Source of the DNA: an uncultured Gammaproteobacteria bacterium
GTDB taxonomy: Bacteria; Pseudomonadota; Gammaproteobacteria; Nitrosococcales; Methylophagaceae
DNA length: 64,000 nt
Direction of reading: 5' to 3'
Assembly (NCBI GenBank): GCA_905479075.1
Contig: CAJQLA010000010.1
Span: 62,001 to 126,000 of the forward strand
The position numbers and the translations under genes are program-made. This document shows, piece by piece, positions 56,041 through 64,000 of the stretch. The notes below the pieces were generated by a model, which searched no databases, was not told the DNA's origin, and worked only from the letters and a program-made list of their open reading frames with translations. Every line of letters starts with the position of its first letter. Positions within the stretch are counted from its first letter, which is position 1.

Positions 56041-56225
56041 GATTTTTGCAACTTACTTGCAGTTAACGACCTCAACATTGCCCATACGCCCTGTTTAGAG
56101 GAACGATCAAGACAGCTAAAATCAGTCACATCAATCCGGCCTTCTCGAATCAAACTTTCTAAGCGTCGAGGATCAATGGCAACACGGATTAATTCTGAAT
56201 TTGTAGCAAGGTAATTTCCCATCAT
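56037..56225 (-). CDS. 62-residue first protein of a Fur-boxed operon, unrecognised
   Basis: This small soluble protein has IDPRRLESLIREGRIDVTDF and a single Cys (SCLDRSSK). An AGGAGG lies nine bases before the ATG chosen; a TTG and another ATG flank it. It directly follows a Fur-type promoter. No family is recognised. Confidence 0.65.
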   Translation of the reverse strand: MMGNYLATNSELIRVAIDPRRLESLIREGRIDVTDFSCLDRSSKQGVWAMLRSLTASKLQKS

Positions 56226-56259
56226 CAAAACCGTCCTCCTATCATTACGTTAGCATTTC

Positions 56260-56305
56260 AGTATATATCGGCTCATATCTAAATGCAAATCATTATCATT
56301 TAGAT
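56260..56305 (-). promoter_or_regulatory. Fur-type box over the small-protein operon promoter
   Basis: On the minus strand -35 TTGCAT and -10 TATACT are separated by 17 bases. AAATGATAATGATTTG overlaps the -35. The layout and the 19-bp core are the same as in the porin promoter 0.9 kb away. Confidence 0.8.
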
Positions 56306-56325
56306 TTAAATGATATGGGAAACTA

Positions 56326-57246
56326 TTATCTTTGGGGACTTTTTTTCTTTTGTTTTGCTGCTTTTTTAGCAGCTGCCAGCTCTCTCAGCTTAATCATTTC
56401 AATGATTTCAGCTTCCATCATTGTCGGTGTTTCTAATGTTATTCGGCCTAAAGTGCCAGCGCGTAATTCCGTCAATAGAATCTTGGCAGCACGTTCTAAA
56501 TCGACCCTACCACCAGCTCTTAGGCAACCTCGCTTAGCCCCTATCGTTTCGAGTAAAGTGACATCATCATCGGGCAGCTCTGTTAACTGATAGCGGTCTT
56601 GTAATAATTCTGGGTATGCATCACGGAGGTAAGCCACGGCATAAAGCGCAATGTCATCATTACTAATCGCAGTTTCTTTTATTGCGCCCGTAACAGCTAA
56701 ACGGTAACCACCATGTTGATTTTCTAGTTTAGGCCAAAGTACACCTGGGGTATCGAGCAACACAATGCCATGCCCCAACTTAATTCGTTGTTGCATTTTG
56801 GTAACAGCAGGCTCATTACCTGTTTTGGCAATTTGTCTACCCGCTAACTGATTAATTAAGGTTGATTTACCCACATTGGGAATACCCATAATCATCGCTT
56901 GTATATTTTTAACACTGTCCGCCTTATTGGGGACTAAGGCTTTACATAACGGTAATAAGTCCATCATTCGTTCTGGCTCTTGTGTCGTTAGTGCCAAGGT
57001 TTTCACACCCTTATCTCTTTCAAAATAGTCTTGCCAGGTACGCGTTAGCTCTGGATCTGCAAGATCACATTTACTCAAGACTTTTATACAAGGCTTATCA
57101 CCTCTTAATTGCGCTAACATCGGGTTTTCGCTACTAAAAGGAATACGCCCATCCAATACTTCTATCATCAGATCAACCTGCGGAATGATCTTGCGCATTT
57201 CTTTACTGGCCTTATGCATATGGCCGGGATACCAATTAATTGCCAT
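56326..57246 (-). CDS. ylqF: Circularly permuted ribosome biogenesis GTPase YlqF/RbgA
   Basis: This 306-residue GTPase shows permuted G motifs: G4-like SKCDLADP comes before G1 GIPNVGKSTLIN and G3 DTPGVLWP. WYPGHMHKA at the N terminus is the family hallmark. It should assist late 50S assembly. It is separated from cvfB by two bases. Confidence 0.94.
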   Translation of the reverse strand: MAINWYPGHMHKASKEMRKIIPQVDLMIEVLDGRIPFSSENPMLAQLRGDKPCIKVLSKCDLADPELTRTWQDYFERDKGVKTLALTTQEPERMMDLLPLCKALVPNKADSVKNIQAMIMGIPNVGKSTLINQLAGRQIAKTGNEPAVTKMQQRIKLGHGIVLLDTPGVLWPKLENQHGGYRLAVTGAIKETAISNDDIALYAVAYLRDAYPELLQDRYQLTELPDDDVTLLETIGAKRGCLRAGGRVDLERAAKILLTELRAGTLGRITLETPTMMEAEIIEMIKLRELAAAKKAAKQKKKSPQR

Positions 57247-57248
57247 GA

Positions 57249-58082
57249 CTATTTCACCAAGGTGATCTGCGTTTTCTCTATTAAGATCAGTCTTTTCTTG
57301 TACAACTTACCCAAGGCTTTTTTATAGCTAGACTTGCTGACACCAAATTGTTGGTTAATCTCTCCCGCTGAGCTTTTGTCCGTCAGTGTTGTCTTGCCAC
57401 CCTGTGATTTAATAAACCCTAAAATCTCTCTTGATAATGCGTCTAAGGCTTCTCTATTAACGAGTTGCAGAGCCAGATCTAATTTATTATCCGGCCGAAT
57501 AGTTTTTATATAACCTGTTAAAAGTTCGCCATAGTGGATGGGTTTAAAGACATCGCTATTGAAGATAAGTCCCATCACCGTATCGTCAACAACAGCCCTA
57601 TAGCCTAAATCGGTACGCCCACAGATCAATAAGCTCACTTTCTGCTGTTCTTTATAATAGAGTGAACTATCTGCAAGAAATTTATCTAATTTGCTACTGG
57701 CGGTGATTCGATGGGAAGCATCATCAATAAAAACATACACCACGTAAGACTCACCCACTTTCATCGGTTTTTGTTGCTCTCCAAATGGCACTAATAAATC
57801 TTTTGGTAAGCCCCAATCTAAAAAAGCACCCACCGCATTCACTTCAACCACTTTTAAATATGCACACTCCTCCACCATCACTTTGGGAAGCTCTGTTGTG
57901 GCGATGGGTAAATCATCCGTGTCTAAATACACAAATACATCTATCTGATCACCAATAGCATAGGCCTCTGGTATATAACGCGTGGGCAACAAAATTTCGC
58001 CCAAGTCCTCGCCATCGAGATAAGCGCCAAAATCAAGCATTTTGACCACTTTTAATGTATTTATCTTGCCAAGTTCAACCAT
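57249..58082 (-). CDS. CvfB-family S1 RNA-binding protein
   Basis: This 277-residue protein has several S1-like beta barrels (KVVKMLDFGAYLDGED, KVVEVNAVGAFLDWGLPKDLLVPF) and a C-terminal winged helix (FGVSKSSYKKALGKLYKKRL). Relatives bind RNA and affect virulence gene expression in Gram-positives. It is cotranscribed with ylqF. Confidence 0.92.
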   Translation of the reverse strand: MVELGKINTLKVVKMLDFGAYLDGEDLGEILLPTRYIPEAYAIGDQIDVFVYLDTDDLPIATTELPKVMVEECAYLKVVEVNAVGAFLDWGLPKDLLVPFGEQQKPMKVGESYVVYVFIDDASHRITASSKLDKFLADSSLYYKEQQKVSLLICGRTDLGYRAVVDDTVMGLIFNSDVFKPIHYGELLTGYIKTIRPDNKLDLALQLVNREALDALSREILGFIKSQGGKTTLTDKSSAGEINQQFGVSKSSYKKALGKLYKKRLILIEKTQITLVK

Positions 58083-58224
58083 TATTCATCCACTATAAAT
58101 ATATCTACACGATATCTTAACTTAATCGCTTTAATACTGCTGGTTAGACTCCTGTTCCTCACACTTATCACATGTCAGTCAAGGTATAATAAGCAGTTAT
58201 TAAAATCAGTCTATTGAGAAAATA

Positions 58225-58791
58225 ATGCCTAAAGCCAGCGATTTAAAAAAAGGAATGGTTGTCGAAGTCAACGATGAACCCTATTCAGTTAAAGATATTG
58301 AAGTCAGAAACCCTTCATCTCGTGGTGCATCGACACTGTATAAGATTCGGTTCAATCATCTCAAAACCAAACAAAAACGTGATGAAAGTCTAAAAGGTGA
58401 TGACTTTCTTAAAGAAGTCGACTGCGAACGAAAACTAGTGCAGTTTTCCTATCAGGATGGTGACGAATACACCTTTATGAACCTTGATGATTATGAGCAA
58501 TACACCATCAATGGCAGTGACATTGAAGACGCTAAAGGCTACCTAACAGAAGGCTTAGAAGGTATCGTTGCGATCCTTCTTGATGGCTTATTAGTCGCCA
58601 TCGAATTACCTGCCGCTGTTGCGATGACTATTACCGAAACAGCACCAGGAATTAAAGGTGCCACTGCAGCTGCCCGTACTAAGCCAGCACAATTAGCAAC
58701 AGGACTTGAAGTACAAGTTCCAGAATACATTGAAAATGGTGAAGTCATTAAAATCAATACTGTAACAGGTAAATTTATGTCTCGTGCCTGA
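58225..58791 (+). CDS. efpL: Elongation factor P-like protein EfpL (YeiP)
   Basis: This 188-residue EF-P paralogue relieves ribosome stalling. It follows E. coli YeiP, including the N-terminal KKGMVVEVND, GDDFLKEVD, the loop SSRGAST and C-terminal ETAPGIKGATAAARTKPA. A TATAAT occurs about 35 bases upstream. It is divergent from cvfB. Confidence 0.95.
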   Translation: MPKASDLKKGMVVEVNDEPYSVKDIEVRNPSSRGASTLYKIRFNHLKTKQKRDESLKGDDFLKEVDCERKLVQFSYQDGDEYTFMNLDDYEQYTINGSDIEDAKGYLTEGLEGIVAILLDGLLVAIELPAAVAMTITETAPGIKGATAAARTKPAQLATGLEVQVPEYIENGEVIKINTVTGKFMSRA

Positions 58792-58805
58792 CATCAAATA
58801 AAAAG

Positions 58806-59192
58806 ATGCGGCAGAAAATTAAACAATATTTGCTCATTTCACTGGGTTGGCTCGCTGTTCTTTTAGGGGCCATAGGTATCGTATTACCATTACTCCCAAC
58901 TACGCCTTTTTTAATATTAGCCTTAGCTTGTTTTTCGCAGAGCTCTCCCCGTTTCCATAAAATATTGCTAAATAATAAATGGCTGGGGCCGCCTTTACAG
59001 GAGTGGGAAAAAACACATACTATTCGCCGCCGTATCAAGTACCGCGTCATGATGCTGATCATTATTTCATTTGGTGTTTCTATCGCCATACTGTCTGGCA
59101 GACATGGTTTACAACTTATGTTAGTTTTTTTAGGACTATTCGTATTACTATTAGTAGCCAGGCTTAAAGAGCCCGAGGATAATTCAAAATGA
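58806..59192 (+). CDS. DUF454 (YbaN-like) membrane protein
   Basis: This 128-residue inner membrane protein has two or three helices and the conserved GAIGIVLPLLPTTPFLILALACF with FS-rich SSPRFHKILL, diagnostic of DUF454. It overlaps the nitroreductase gene by four bases (ATGA). Confidence 0.92.
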   Translation: MRQKIKQYLLISLGWLAVLLGAIGIVLPLLPTTPFLILALACFSQSSPRFHKILLNNKWLGPPLQEWEKTHTIRRRIKYRVMMLIIISFGVSIAILSGRHGLQLMLVFLGLFVLLLVARLKEPEDNSK

Positions 59193-59854
59193 ACATCACA
59201 GAGGCCATCACACGTCGCCATTCAACGCGTGCTTTTCTTAATAAGGAAATTTCTCGTGAACAAATCAAACGTATTTTAACCACAGCTTCCCGCGCCCCAT
59301 CAGGTGCGAATAGCCAGCCTTGGCAAGTTGCAGTCATTTCCGGCGGTACTAAACTTAAACTACAAAATGAAATCCAACAGACATTTTTGTCAGGCGTTAC
59401 ATCCATCCCTGACTATCAATATTATCCAACTACATGGCAGCCACCGTACCTGACCCGCCGAAGAGAGTGCGGATTACAACTCTATAAAAGTCTCAATATT
59501 GAAAAGGGTGATAGCCACAGACGACAATCACAATGGGCAGCAAACTATCGTTCTTTTGATGCGCCGGTCATGTTGTTATTCTTTATGGATAAAAGCCTAC
59601 AGACAGGTTCCTATCTAGATTTCGGGCTATTTTTACAATCTTTAATGTTGTCAGCTATGGATGAAGGACTTGCCACTTGCCCACAAGCTGCACTTGCTGA
59701 ATATCCTGATATTGTCAGAAAAACACTGGATTATCCTGACGATAAGTTAGTAGTTTGCGGCATGGCTTTAGGCTATGAAGATACAAATGCCGCCGTCAAT
59801 AGCTATCGTACCCCACGTGAAACACTAGAACATTTTTGCCAATTTTTTGATTAA
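59189..59854 (+). CDS. Nitroreductase family protein
   Basis: This 221-residue FMN-dependent oxidoreductase has RRHSTRAFLNKEIS and RAPSGANSQPW at the FMN site and GLATCPQAALAEYPD later. The substrate is unknown. It is coupled to the YbaN gene and followed 12 bases later by hopJ. Confidence 0.92.
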   Translation: MNITEAITRRHSTRAFLNKEISREQIKRILTTASRAPSGANSQPWQVAVISGGTKLKLQNEIQQTFLSGVTSIPDYQYYPTTWQPPYLTRRRECGLQLYKSLNIEKGDSHRRQSQWAANYRSFDAPVMLLFFMDKSLQTGSYLDFGLFLQSLMLSAMDEGLATCPQAALAEYPDIVRKTLDYPDDKLVVCGMALGYEDTNAAVNSYRTPRETLEHFCQFFD

Positions 59855-59866
59855 AGAGAAAACCAA

Positions 59867-60211
59867 ATGCAACTAGAACCATTTTTAGCCCAACTACAAC
59901 AAAACCCTGGACAGATTGAATTTACTGACACCATGTCTGTGATTGACGCTAATTACCAATTTAATCCTACTGCCTTTAATAACGGTTCGTTATCCAATGC
60001 CGCTGATCAAAATAATGGCTCGTGTAAAATTTTCGCTTTTGGCAAATTGAACGACTTATCCGAGCAACAAACATTAGCGTGCTTCGGTGCTTATTATCGC
60101 GATGATGTATTACAAAACCCAGATGGCGATGATCACCAAAATATTCGTAACTTTATGCAAACAGGCTGGAATAGCATCAAGTTTGAAAACACTGCCCTTG
60201 TAGCAAAATAA
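59867..60211 (+). CDS. HopJ-type family protein
   Basis: This 114-residue protein matches the HopJ family (FTDTMSVIDANYQFNPTAFNNG, GAYYRDDVL). Despite the type III effector name, such proteins occur in many free-living bacteria, so secretion should not be assumed. A terminator follows. Confidence 0.88.
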   Translation: MQLEPFLAQLQQNPGQIEFTDTMSVIDANYQFNPTAFNNGSLSNAADQNNGSCKIFAFGKLNDLSEQQTLACFGAYYRDDVLQNPDGDDHQNIRNFMQTGWNSIKFENTALVAK

Positions 60212-60231
60212 CCCTATTTATCACCCACGAA

Positions 60232-60253
60232 AAAGCCCCATCTCTGGGGCTTT
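60232..60253 (+). terminator. Bidirectional rho-independent terminator
   Basis: AAAGCCCCA and TGGGGCTTT form a 9-bp stem with a 4-base loop and T run, between the convergent hopJ and FAD/4Fe-4S oxidoreductase genes. Confidence 0.9.
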
Positions 60254-60285
60254 TTTTATCCACTCAAGTTATTTTCAGACAGCAT

Positions 60286-63200
60286 TTAAAGCAATACGCG
60301 TTCTATGCCACCTTCTTTGACTTGTTCAATAAATTTCGCTTGCCATTTGTCACCTAAAACATGATTGGCGACTTCAACCACAATATAATCTGTATCAATA
60401 CCGGTATCGTCACTATAACGTGATAGGCCTTGCACACAGGCAGGACATGAGGTGAGCATTTTGACATTGCCATTCACCGCTTTAGGTGCACCCGTCAGTT
60501 CTTGAATGCCGCTAGCAATTTCTTCCTGTTTTCTAAACCGCACTTGAGTCGCAATATCAGGTCTTGCCACTGCAAAGGAACCAGATTCACCACAACAACG
60601 ATCGTTGAGTGTGACCTCCTGGCCTAATAGTTCAGCTGCAACATTAGTAGATTGGTAGGTTTTCATCGGTGCATGGCAAGGCTCATGGTAAAGATATTGT
60701 TGACCTTCCACCCCTTCCATCTTGACGCCTTTTTCCATTAGATATTCATGAATATCTAATAGTCTGCAATCTGGGAAAATAGCTTCGAATTGGTATTTCA
60801 ATAATTGGTCCATGCAAGTACCACAAGACACAATCACTGTTTTGATATCCATATAATTAAGTGTGTTAGCCATGCGATGGAATAACACTTGATTAGCCGT
60901 TGATATCGCTTGACCTTTATCAATGTCGCCACTGGATGTTTGTGGATAACCACAACATAAATAACCTGGTGGTAACACCGTTTCAGCACCTACTTCATAC
61001 AACATCGCTAATGTCGCTAATCCTACTTGGCTAAATAGACGCTCAGAACCACAGCCTGGGAAATAAAATACCGCATCAGAATCATCGTTAAGTTTGTTGA
61101 CATCACGCAAGATGGGAATCATTTTGTCATCTTCAACACCCAGCATCGCTCTAGTTGTTTCTGACGGAATATCAGCCGGCATCGGTTTTTTCATAAAATG
61201 AATAACCTGCTCTCGGATCGGTGTCTTACCAAGGGTTGGCATCGGCGGTTTTTTCTTGCTGCCTAATAGCCCGAGATATTTTGCTGCTTTATGAGCTAAT
61301 CGCTGCCCTTTATAGCCCCACTTGATCATGCTCTTATGCATCAATTTAACAGTAAACGGATCGGTAGCATTAAGATAAGCCATCGACGTCCAAGTCCCAA
61401 TATTAGGGTGGCGTTTGCCTTGTTTTTTCAGAATTGATTTTAGTTTGATTGATACATCACCAAAATCAATATTTACCGGGCACGGATTTAAACAACGATG
61501 GCATACCGTACAGTGATCAGCTACATCATTCATTTCTTCAAAATGACGAACAGAAATACCACGACGGGTTTGTTCTTCATATAAAAAGGCTTCCAGGATT
61601 AAACCTGTTGTTAAGATTTTATCGCGTGGTGAATAGAGCAAGTTGGCGCGTGGCACATGAGTAGTACATTCTGGCTTACATTTACCGCAACGCAGGCAAT
61701 CTTTAATATCATTATTAATATCACCCAACTCACTGGCTTCGAGAATCAAAGCTTCTTGCTGTAATAAACGTAATGATGGTGTGTAAGCATTTTCAAGGCC
61801 TGAACCATTAAGCAATTTACCGGCATTAAAGTGGCCATTTGGATCCACTTTTTGTTTATAACCTGCAAAAGCATCTATGGTGGGTTGATCAAGATATTGC
61901 ATTTTAGTTAGACCAATACCATGTTCACCAGAGATAACACCGCCCAGTTCCTCAGCCAGTACCATCACTTGATCCACTATGCCTTCGGCGTCATGCATCA
62001 TGCCGTAGTCATTAGAATTGACTGGAATATTGGTATGCACATTACCATCACCGGCATGCATATGTGTCGCCACGAATAATCGACTCGAGCGATGTTCACT
62101 ATGGATCTCGTCTAACTTGTTTCTTAATGCTTCAAGGCTTTGTCCTTGCAATAACTCTTTTAGCGGTTTTTCAACCTCTTTTCGGTAGGAAATTCGTAAA
62201 TCACGGCGTTGAAGCACATTGAATAAGACGTCATTTTCAGATAGATTCGCTTTGCCCTCATCAGATAACCAGTCTAGTAATTCATTAGCAGGGGTATCAA
62301 AGCTATTAAGCAATTTTTCCCAATACTCACGCACTTGATCAATATGCGCGCAGGCTGCATCTAATTTAGTTTTTAGAATTTCATCATTTTCAGCTGATTC
62401 TTCAAGATCCCCGATAGTGTCTTTTAACTCTTTCGGTCGATTAGAAAGATATTGGCAAACTGCTGTGGCCATTTGCAATTTATTACGTGTCGATTGCACG
62501 ATATTAATACGTTCAATACCGTCGTTATATTCAGACAACCGATCTAGTGGAATCACAACGTCTTCATTAATCTTAAAGGCATTAGTATGTTTAGCGATGG
62601 CTGCTGTTCGTGCTCTATCAGACCAAAAACGTTTGCGGGCTTCTGGACTAACAGCAATAAAACCTTCACCTTCACGGGCATTTGCTAATTGGACGATATG
62701 AGAACACGCGGCGGCAACGGCATCTTCATCATTACTAGCCACATCAATCAACAGCACCATTTTTGGTAAGACAGAACGTGGCGCTTTGGTGTTATAACCC
62801 ACCGCACGTACATAACGTTCGTCCAAGTGCTCCATACCCGCTAAAATAACGTCAGGGTTACTATCTAATGCATCTTTAGTTTCAACAATAGCTGGGACTG
62901 CTTTACTCAAGTCATTACCAAAAAACTCCAAACAGACGGTACGACCAAACTCAGCCATTTTATGCAATACAAAAACAGCAGAGGTGATTAAACCGTCACA
63001 GCCTTCTTTTTGAATACCTGGTAGGCCGCCTAAAAATTTATTGGTAACATCTTTACCCAAACCTGTTTTACGTAACTCATTAGCCGGAATAGCAATGTGC
63101 TCTGGCTCACCCATAACTGTTTTGCCGTCAGGCTGATAACGCGTGATACGAAATTCAGCTATTTCAACGTCATGAATTTTGCCCAAATTATGGTTAAGCC

Positions 63201-64000
63201 TTTCAACTTCCATCCAATGTGCATCCGGTGTCACCATACGCCATGACACTAAGTTATCTAGTGCTGTACCCCACATCACGGCCTTTTTACCACCCGCATT
63301 CATAGCAACATTACCACCGATAGTGGATGCATCTTGCGATGTTGGATCTACGGCAAAGACTAAACCATGTTTGTCGGCCAGATTTGATACGCGGCGTGTA
63401 ATAACACCCGCTTCTGCCCTGACTGTGGCAACTTCACCTTCACGACCCGGCAGAGTACGGTATTCAACATCACTCAAACCTTCTAACTTTTCAGTATTCA
63501 CTACAATACTGTTATCGGTTAAGGGGATAGCGCCGCCTGTATAACCCGTGCCACCACCTCGTGGAATCACAGTTAACCCAGAATCGATAGAGGCTGAAAC
63601 GACAGCCGCCATTTCTTTTTCACTATCAGGTGTAGCGACAGCCATTGGATACTCAACACGCCAATCTGTCGCGTCGGTGACGTGTGTCACGCGTGCCATA
63701 CCGTCAAAACGTATATTATGTGTTTTGGTTGCTTTAGCCAGACGCTTTTTAACGCGCTTTCTTTTTTCAGCCGTGCTCAGTAAATCTTGTTCAAATTTTT
63801 CTACTGCTTCTCTTGTATTAGCTTCAAGTTCTAGTGCCATCTCATTAGCACTGTTGTGTGCACGCTCCCTTACTTGATCCAGTCTATGGTGCAAGGCATG
63901 ACGCAACGAATCCCAACGTTTGGTGTTCTCAAGTAGATCATCTTCGATAAAAGGGTTTCGTGAAATAACCCACATATCACCCAATACCTCGAATAGCATT
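60286..64000 (-). CDS. Large FAD/4Fe-4S D-2-hydroxyacid dehydrogenase-like protein (5' end outside window)
   Basis: At least 1237 residues are visible. A DUF3683-like N-terminal part precedes a PCMH FAD domain (IPRGGGTGYTGG, GGNVAMNAGGKKAVMWGT). The FAD-oxidase C domain contains THMHAGDGNVHTNIP and SGEHGIGLTKMQYL. Two 4Fe-4S motifs follow (CLRCGKCKPEC, CTVCHRCLNPCPV). Two CCG domains come last (FFPGCGSERL...CCGYPQTSS and YHEPCHAPMK...RCCGESGSF). This resembles quinone-linked D-lactate or glycolate dehydrogenases. Family members usually begin upstream of MLFEVLGDMW, so the first in-window Met at the edge is probably not the start. Confidence 0.88.
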   Translation of the reverse strand, partial: MLFEVLGDMWVISRNPFIEDDLLENTKRWDSLRHALHHRLDQVRERAHNSANEMALELEANTREAVEKFEQDLLSTAEKRKRVKKRLAKATKTHNIRFDGMARVTHVTDATDWRVEYPMAVATPDSEKEMAAVVSASIDSGLTVIPRGGGTGYTGGAIPLTDNSIVVNTEKLEGLSDVEYRTLPGREGEVATVRAEAGVITRRVSNLADKHGLVFAVDPTSQDASTIGGNVAMNAGGKKAVMWGTALDNLVSWRMVTPDAHWMEVERLNHNLGKIHDVEIAEFRITRYQPDGKTVMGEPEHIAIPANELRKTGLGKDVTNKFLGGLPGIQKEGCDGLITSAVFVLHKMAEFGRTVCLEFFGNDLSKAVPAIVETKDALDSNPDVILAGMEHLDERYVRAVGYNTKAPRSVLPKMVLLIDVASNDEDAVAAACSHIVQLANAREGEGFIAVSPEARKRFWSDRARTAAIAKHTNAFKINEDVVIPLDRLSEYNDGIERINIVQSTRNKLQMATAVCQYLSNRPKELKDTIGDLEESAENDEILKTKLDAACAHIDQVREYWEKLLNSFDTPANELLDWLSDEGKANLSENDVLFNVLQRRDLRISYRKEVEKPLKELLQGQSLEALRNKLDEIHSEHRSSRLFVATHMHAGDGNVHTNIPVNSNDYGMMHDAEGIVDQVMVLAEELGGVISGEHGIGLTKMQYLDQPTIDAFAGYKQKVDPNGHFNAGKLLNGSGLENAYTPSLRLLQQEALILEASELGDINNDIKDCLRCGKCKPECTTHVPRANLLYSPRDKILTTGLILEAFLYEEQTRRGISVRHFEEMNDVADHCTVCHRCLNPCPVNIDFGDVSIKLKSILKKQGKRHPNIGTWTSMAYLNATDPFTVKLMHKSMIKWGYKGQRLAHKAAKYLGLLGSKKKPPMPTLGKTPIREQVIHFMKKPMPADIPSETTRAMLGVEDDKMIPILRDVNKLNDDSDAVFYFPGCGSERLFSQVGLATLAMLYEVGAETVLPPGYLCCGYPQTSSGDIDKGQAISTANQVLFHRMANTLNYMDIKTVIVSCGTCMDQLLKYQFEAIFPDCRLLDIHEYLMEKGVKMEGVEGQQYLYHEPCHAPMKTYQSTNVAAELLGQEVTLNDRCCGESGSFAVARPDIATQVRFRKQEEIASGIQELTGAPKAVNGNVKMLTSCPACVQGLSRYSDDTGIDTDYIVVEVANHVLGDKWQAKFIEQVKEGGIERVLL

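Noticed and set aside
59867..60211. Type III secreted effector
   Set aside because: The HopJ name is historical; no secretion system or signal is visible in the window and relatives occur in non-pathogens.

Overview
The window reads as an ordinary, gene-dense chromosome of a Gram-negative gammaproteobacterium. It has LPS transport genes (lptABC), flagellar genes with a sigma-28 promoter, ubiquinone, haem and guanine biosynthesis genes and Fur-type promoters. It also has sulfur-carrier genes (SoxYZ-like, TusA, DsrE2) and a molybdenum/tungsten module. A Methylophaga-like (Thiotrichales) host is my best inference from gene content, but nothing here proves it.

Layout. 1-543 is the 3' end of exonuclease I. 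667-4541 is a four-gene operon resembling opine/D-hydroxyproline oxidase plus an ornithine cyclodeaminase homologue. 4660-10202 holds glutathione peroxidase, a B12/radical SAM protein, the pcm-rhodanese-tolC-isochorismatase run and msrA. 10206-13265 is a sulfur-carrier region: a bepA-soxY-soxZ operon, whose SoxY lacks the sulfur-binding cysteine, facing tusA-dsrE2. 13295-16100 is a 2.7 kb integrated element in a tRNA-Arg(CCU) gene. It has 44-bp direct repeats, paired arm-type repeats, a truncated integrase, a lytic transglycosylase lipoprotein and a 49-codon gene. 16145-22930 carries a PAS-GGDEF-EAL protein, hemH, flgAMN, a DUF2333 protein and a repeat-containing lipoprotein.

23040-27755 is an oxyanion module: an OprP-like porin with a TupA-type binding protein, a divergent regulator that has its own ligand-binding domain, and moaC, moaD and moaE. 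27789-32687 is mostly housekeeping (gloA, ubiD, prlC) with a 380-bp degenerate gap. 32935-40791 contains mlaA, then yrbG-kdsD-kdsC-lptC-lptA-lptB, where LptA carries an extra SH3 domain, then an M23 peptidase and xseA. 40989-50147 has guaBA and many small DUF proteins plus a HerA-like ATPase.

50299-56225 is the most interesting region. Two Fur-type promoters share an identical 19-bp block overlapping the -35 element. One drives a porin, a periplasmic FMN-binding protein and a PepSY membrane protein, possibly continuing into a nucleotidyltransferase-like gene and gnd. The other drives three small unrecognised proteins. 56326-60211 is housekeeping (YlqF GTPase, CvfB, EfpL, YbaN, nitroreductase, HopJ). 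60286-64000 is a very large FAD/4Fe-4S oxidoreductase that runs off the window.

The best candidates for something undescribed are the Fur-controlled porin/flavoprotein/PepSY set with its small-protein partner operon, the cysteine-less SoxYZ pair coupled to a BepA-type protease, and the tRNA-Arg element that has replaced the promoter and 5' half of its target tRNA.
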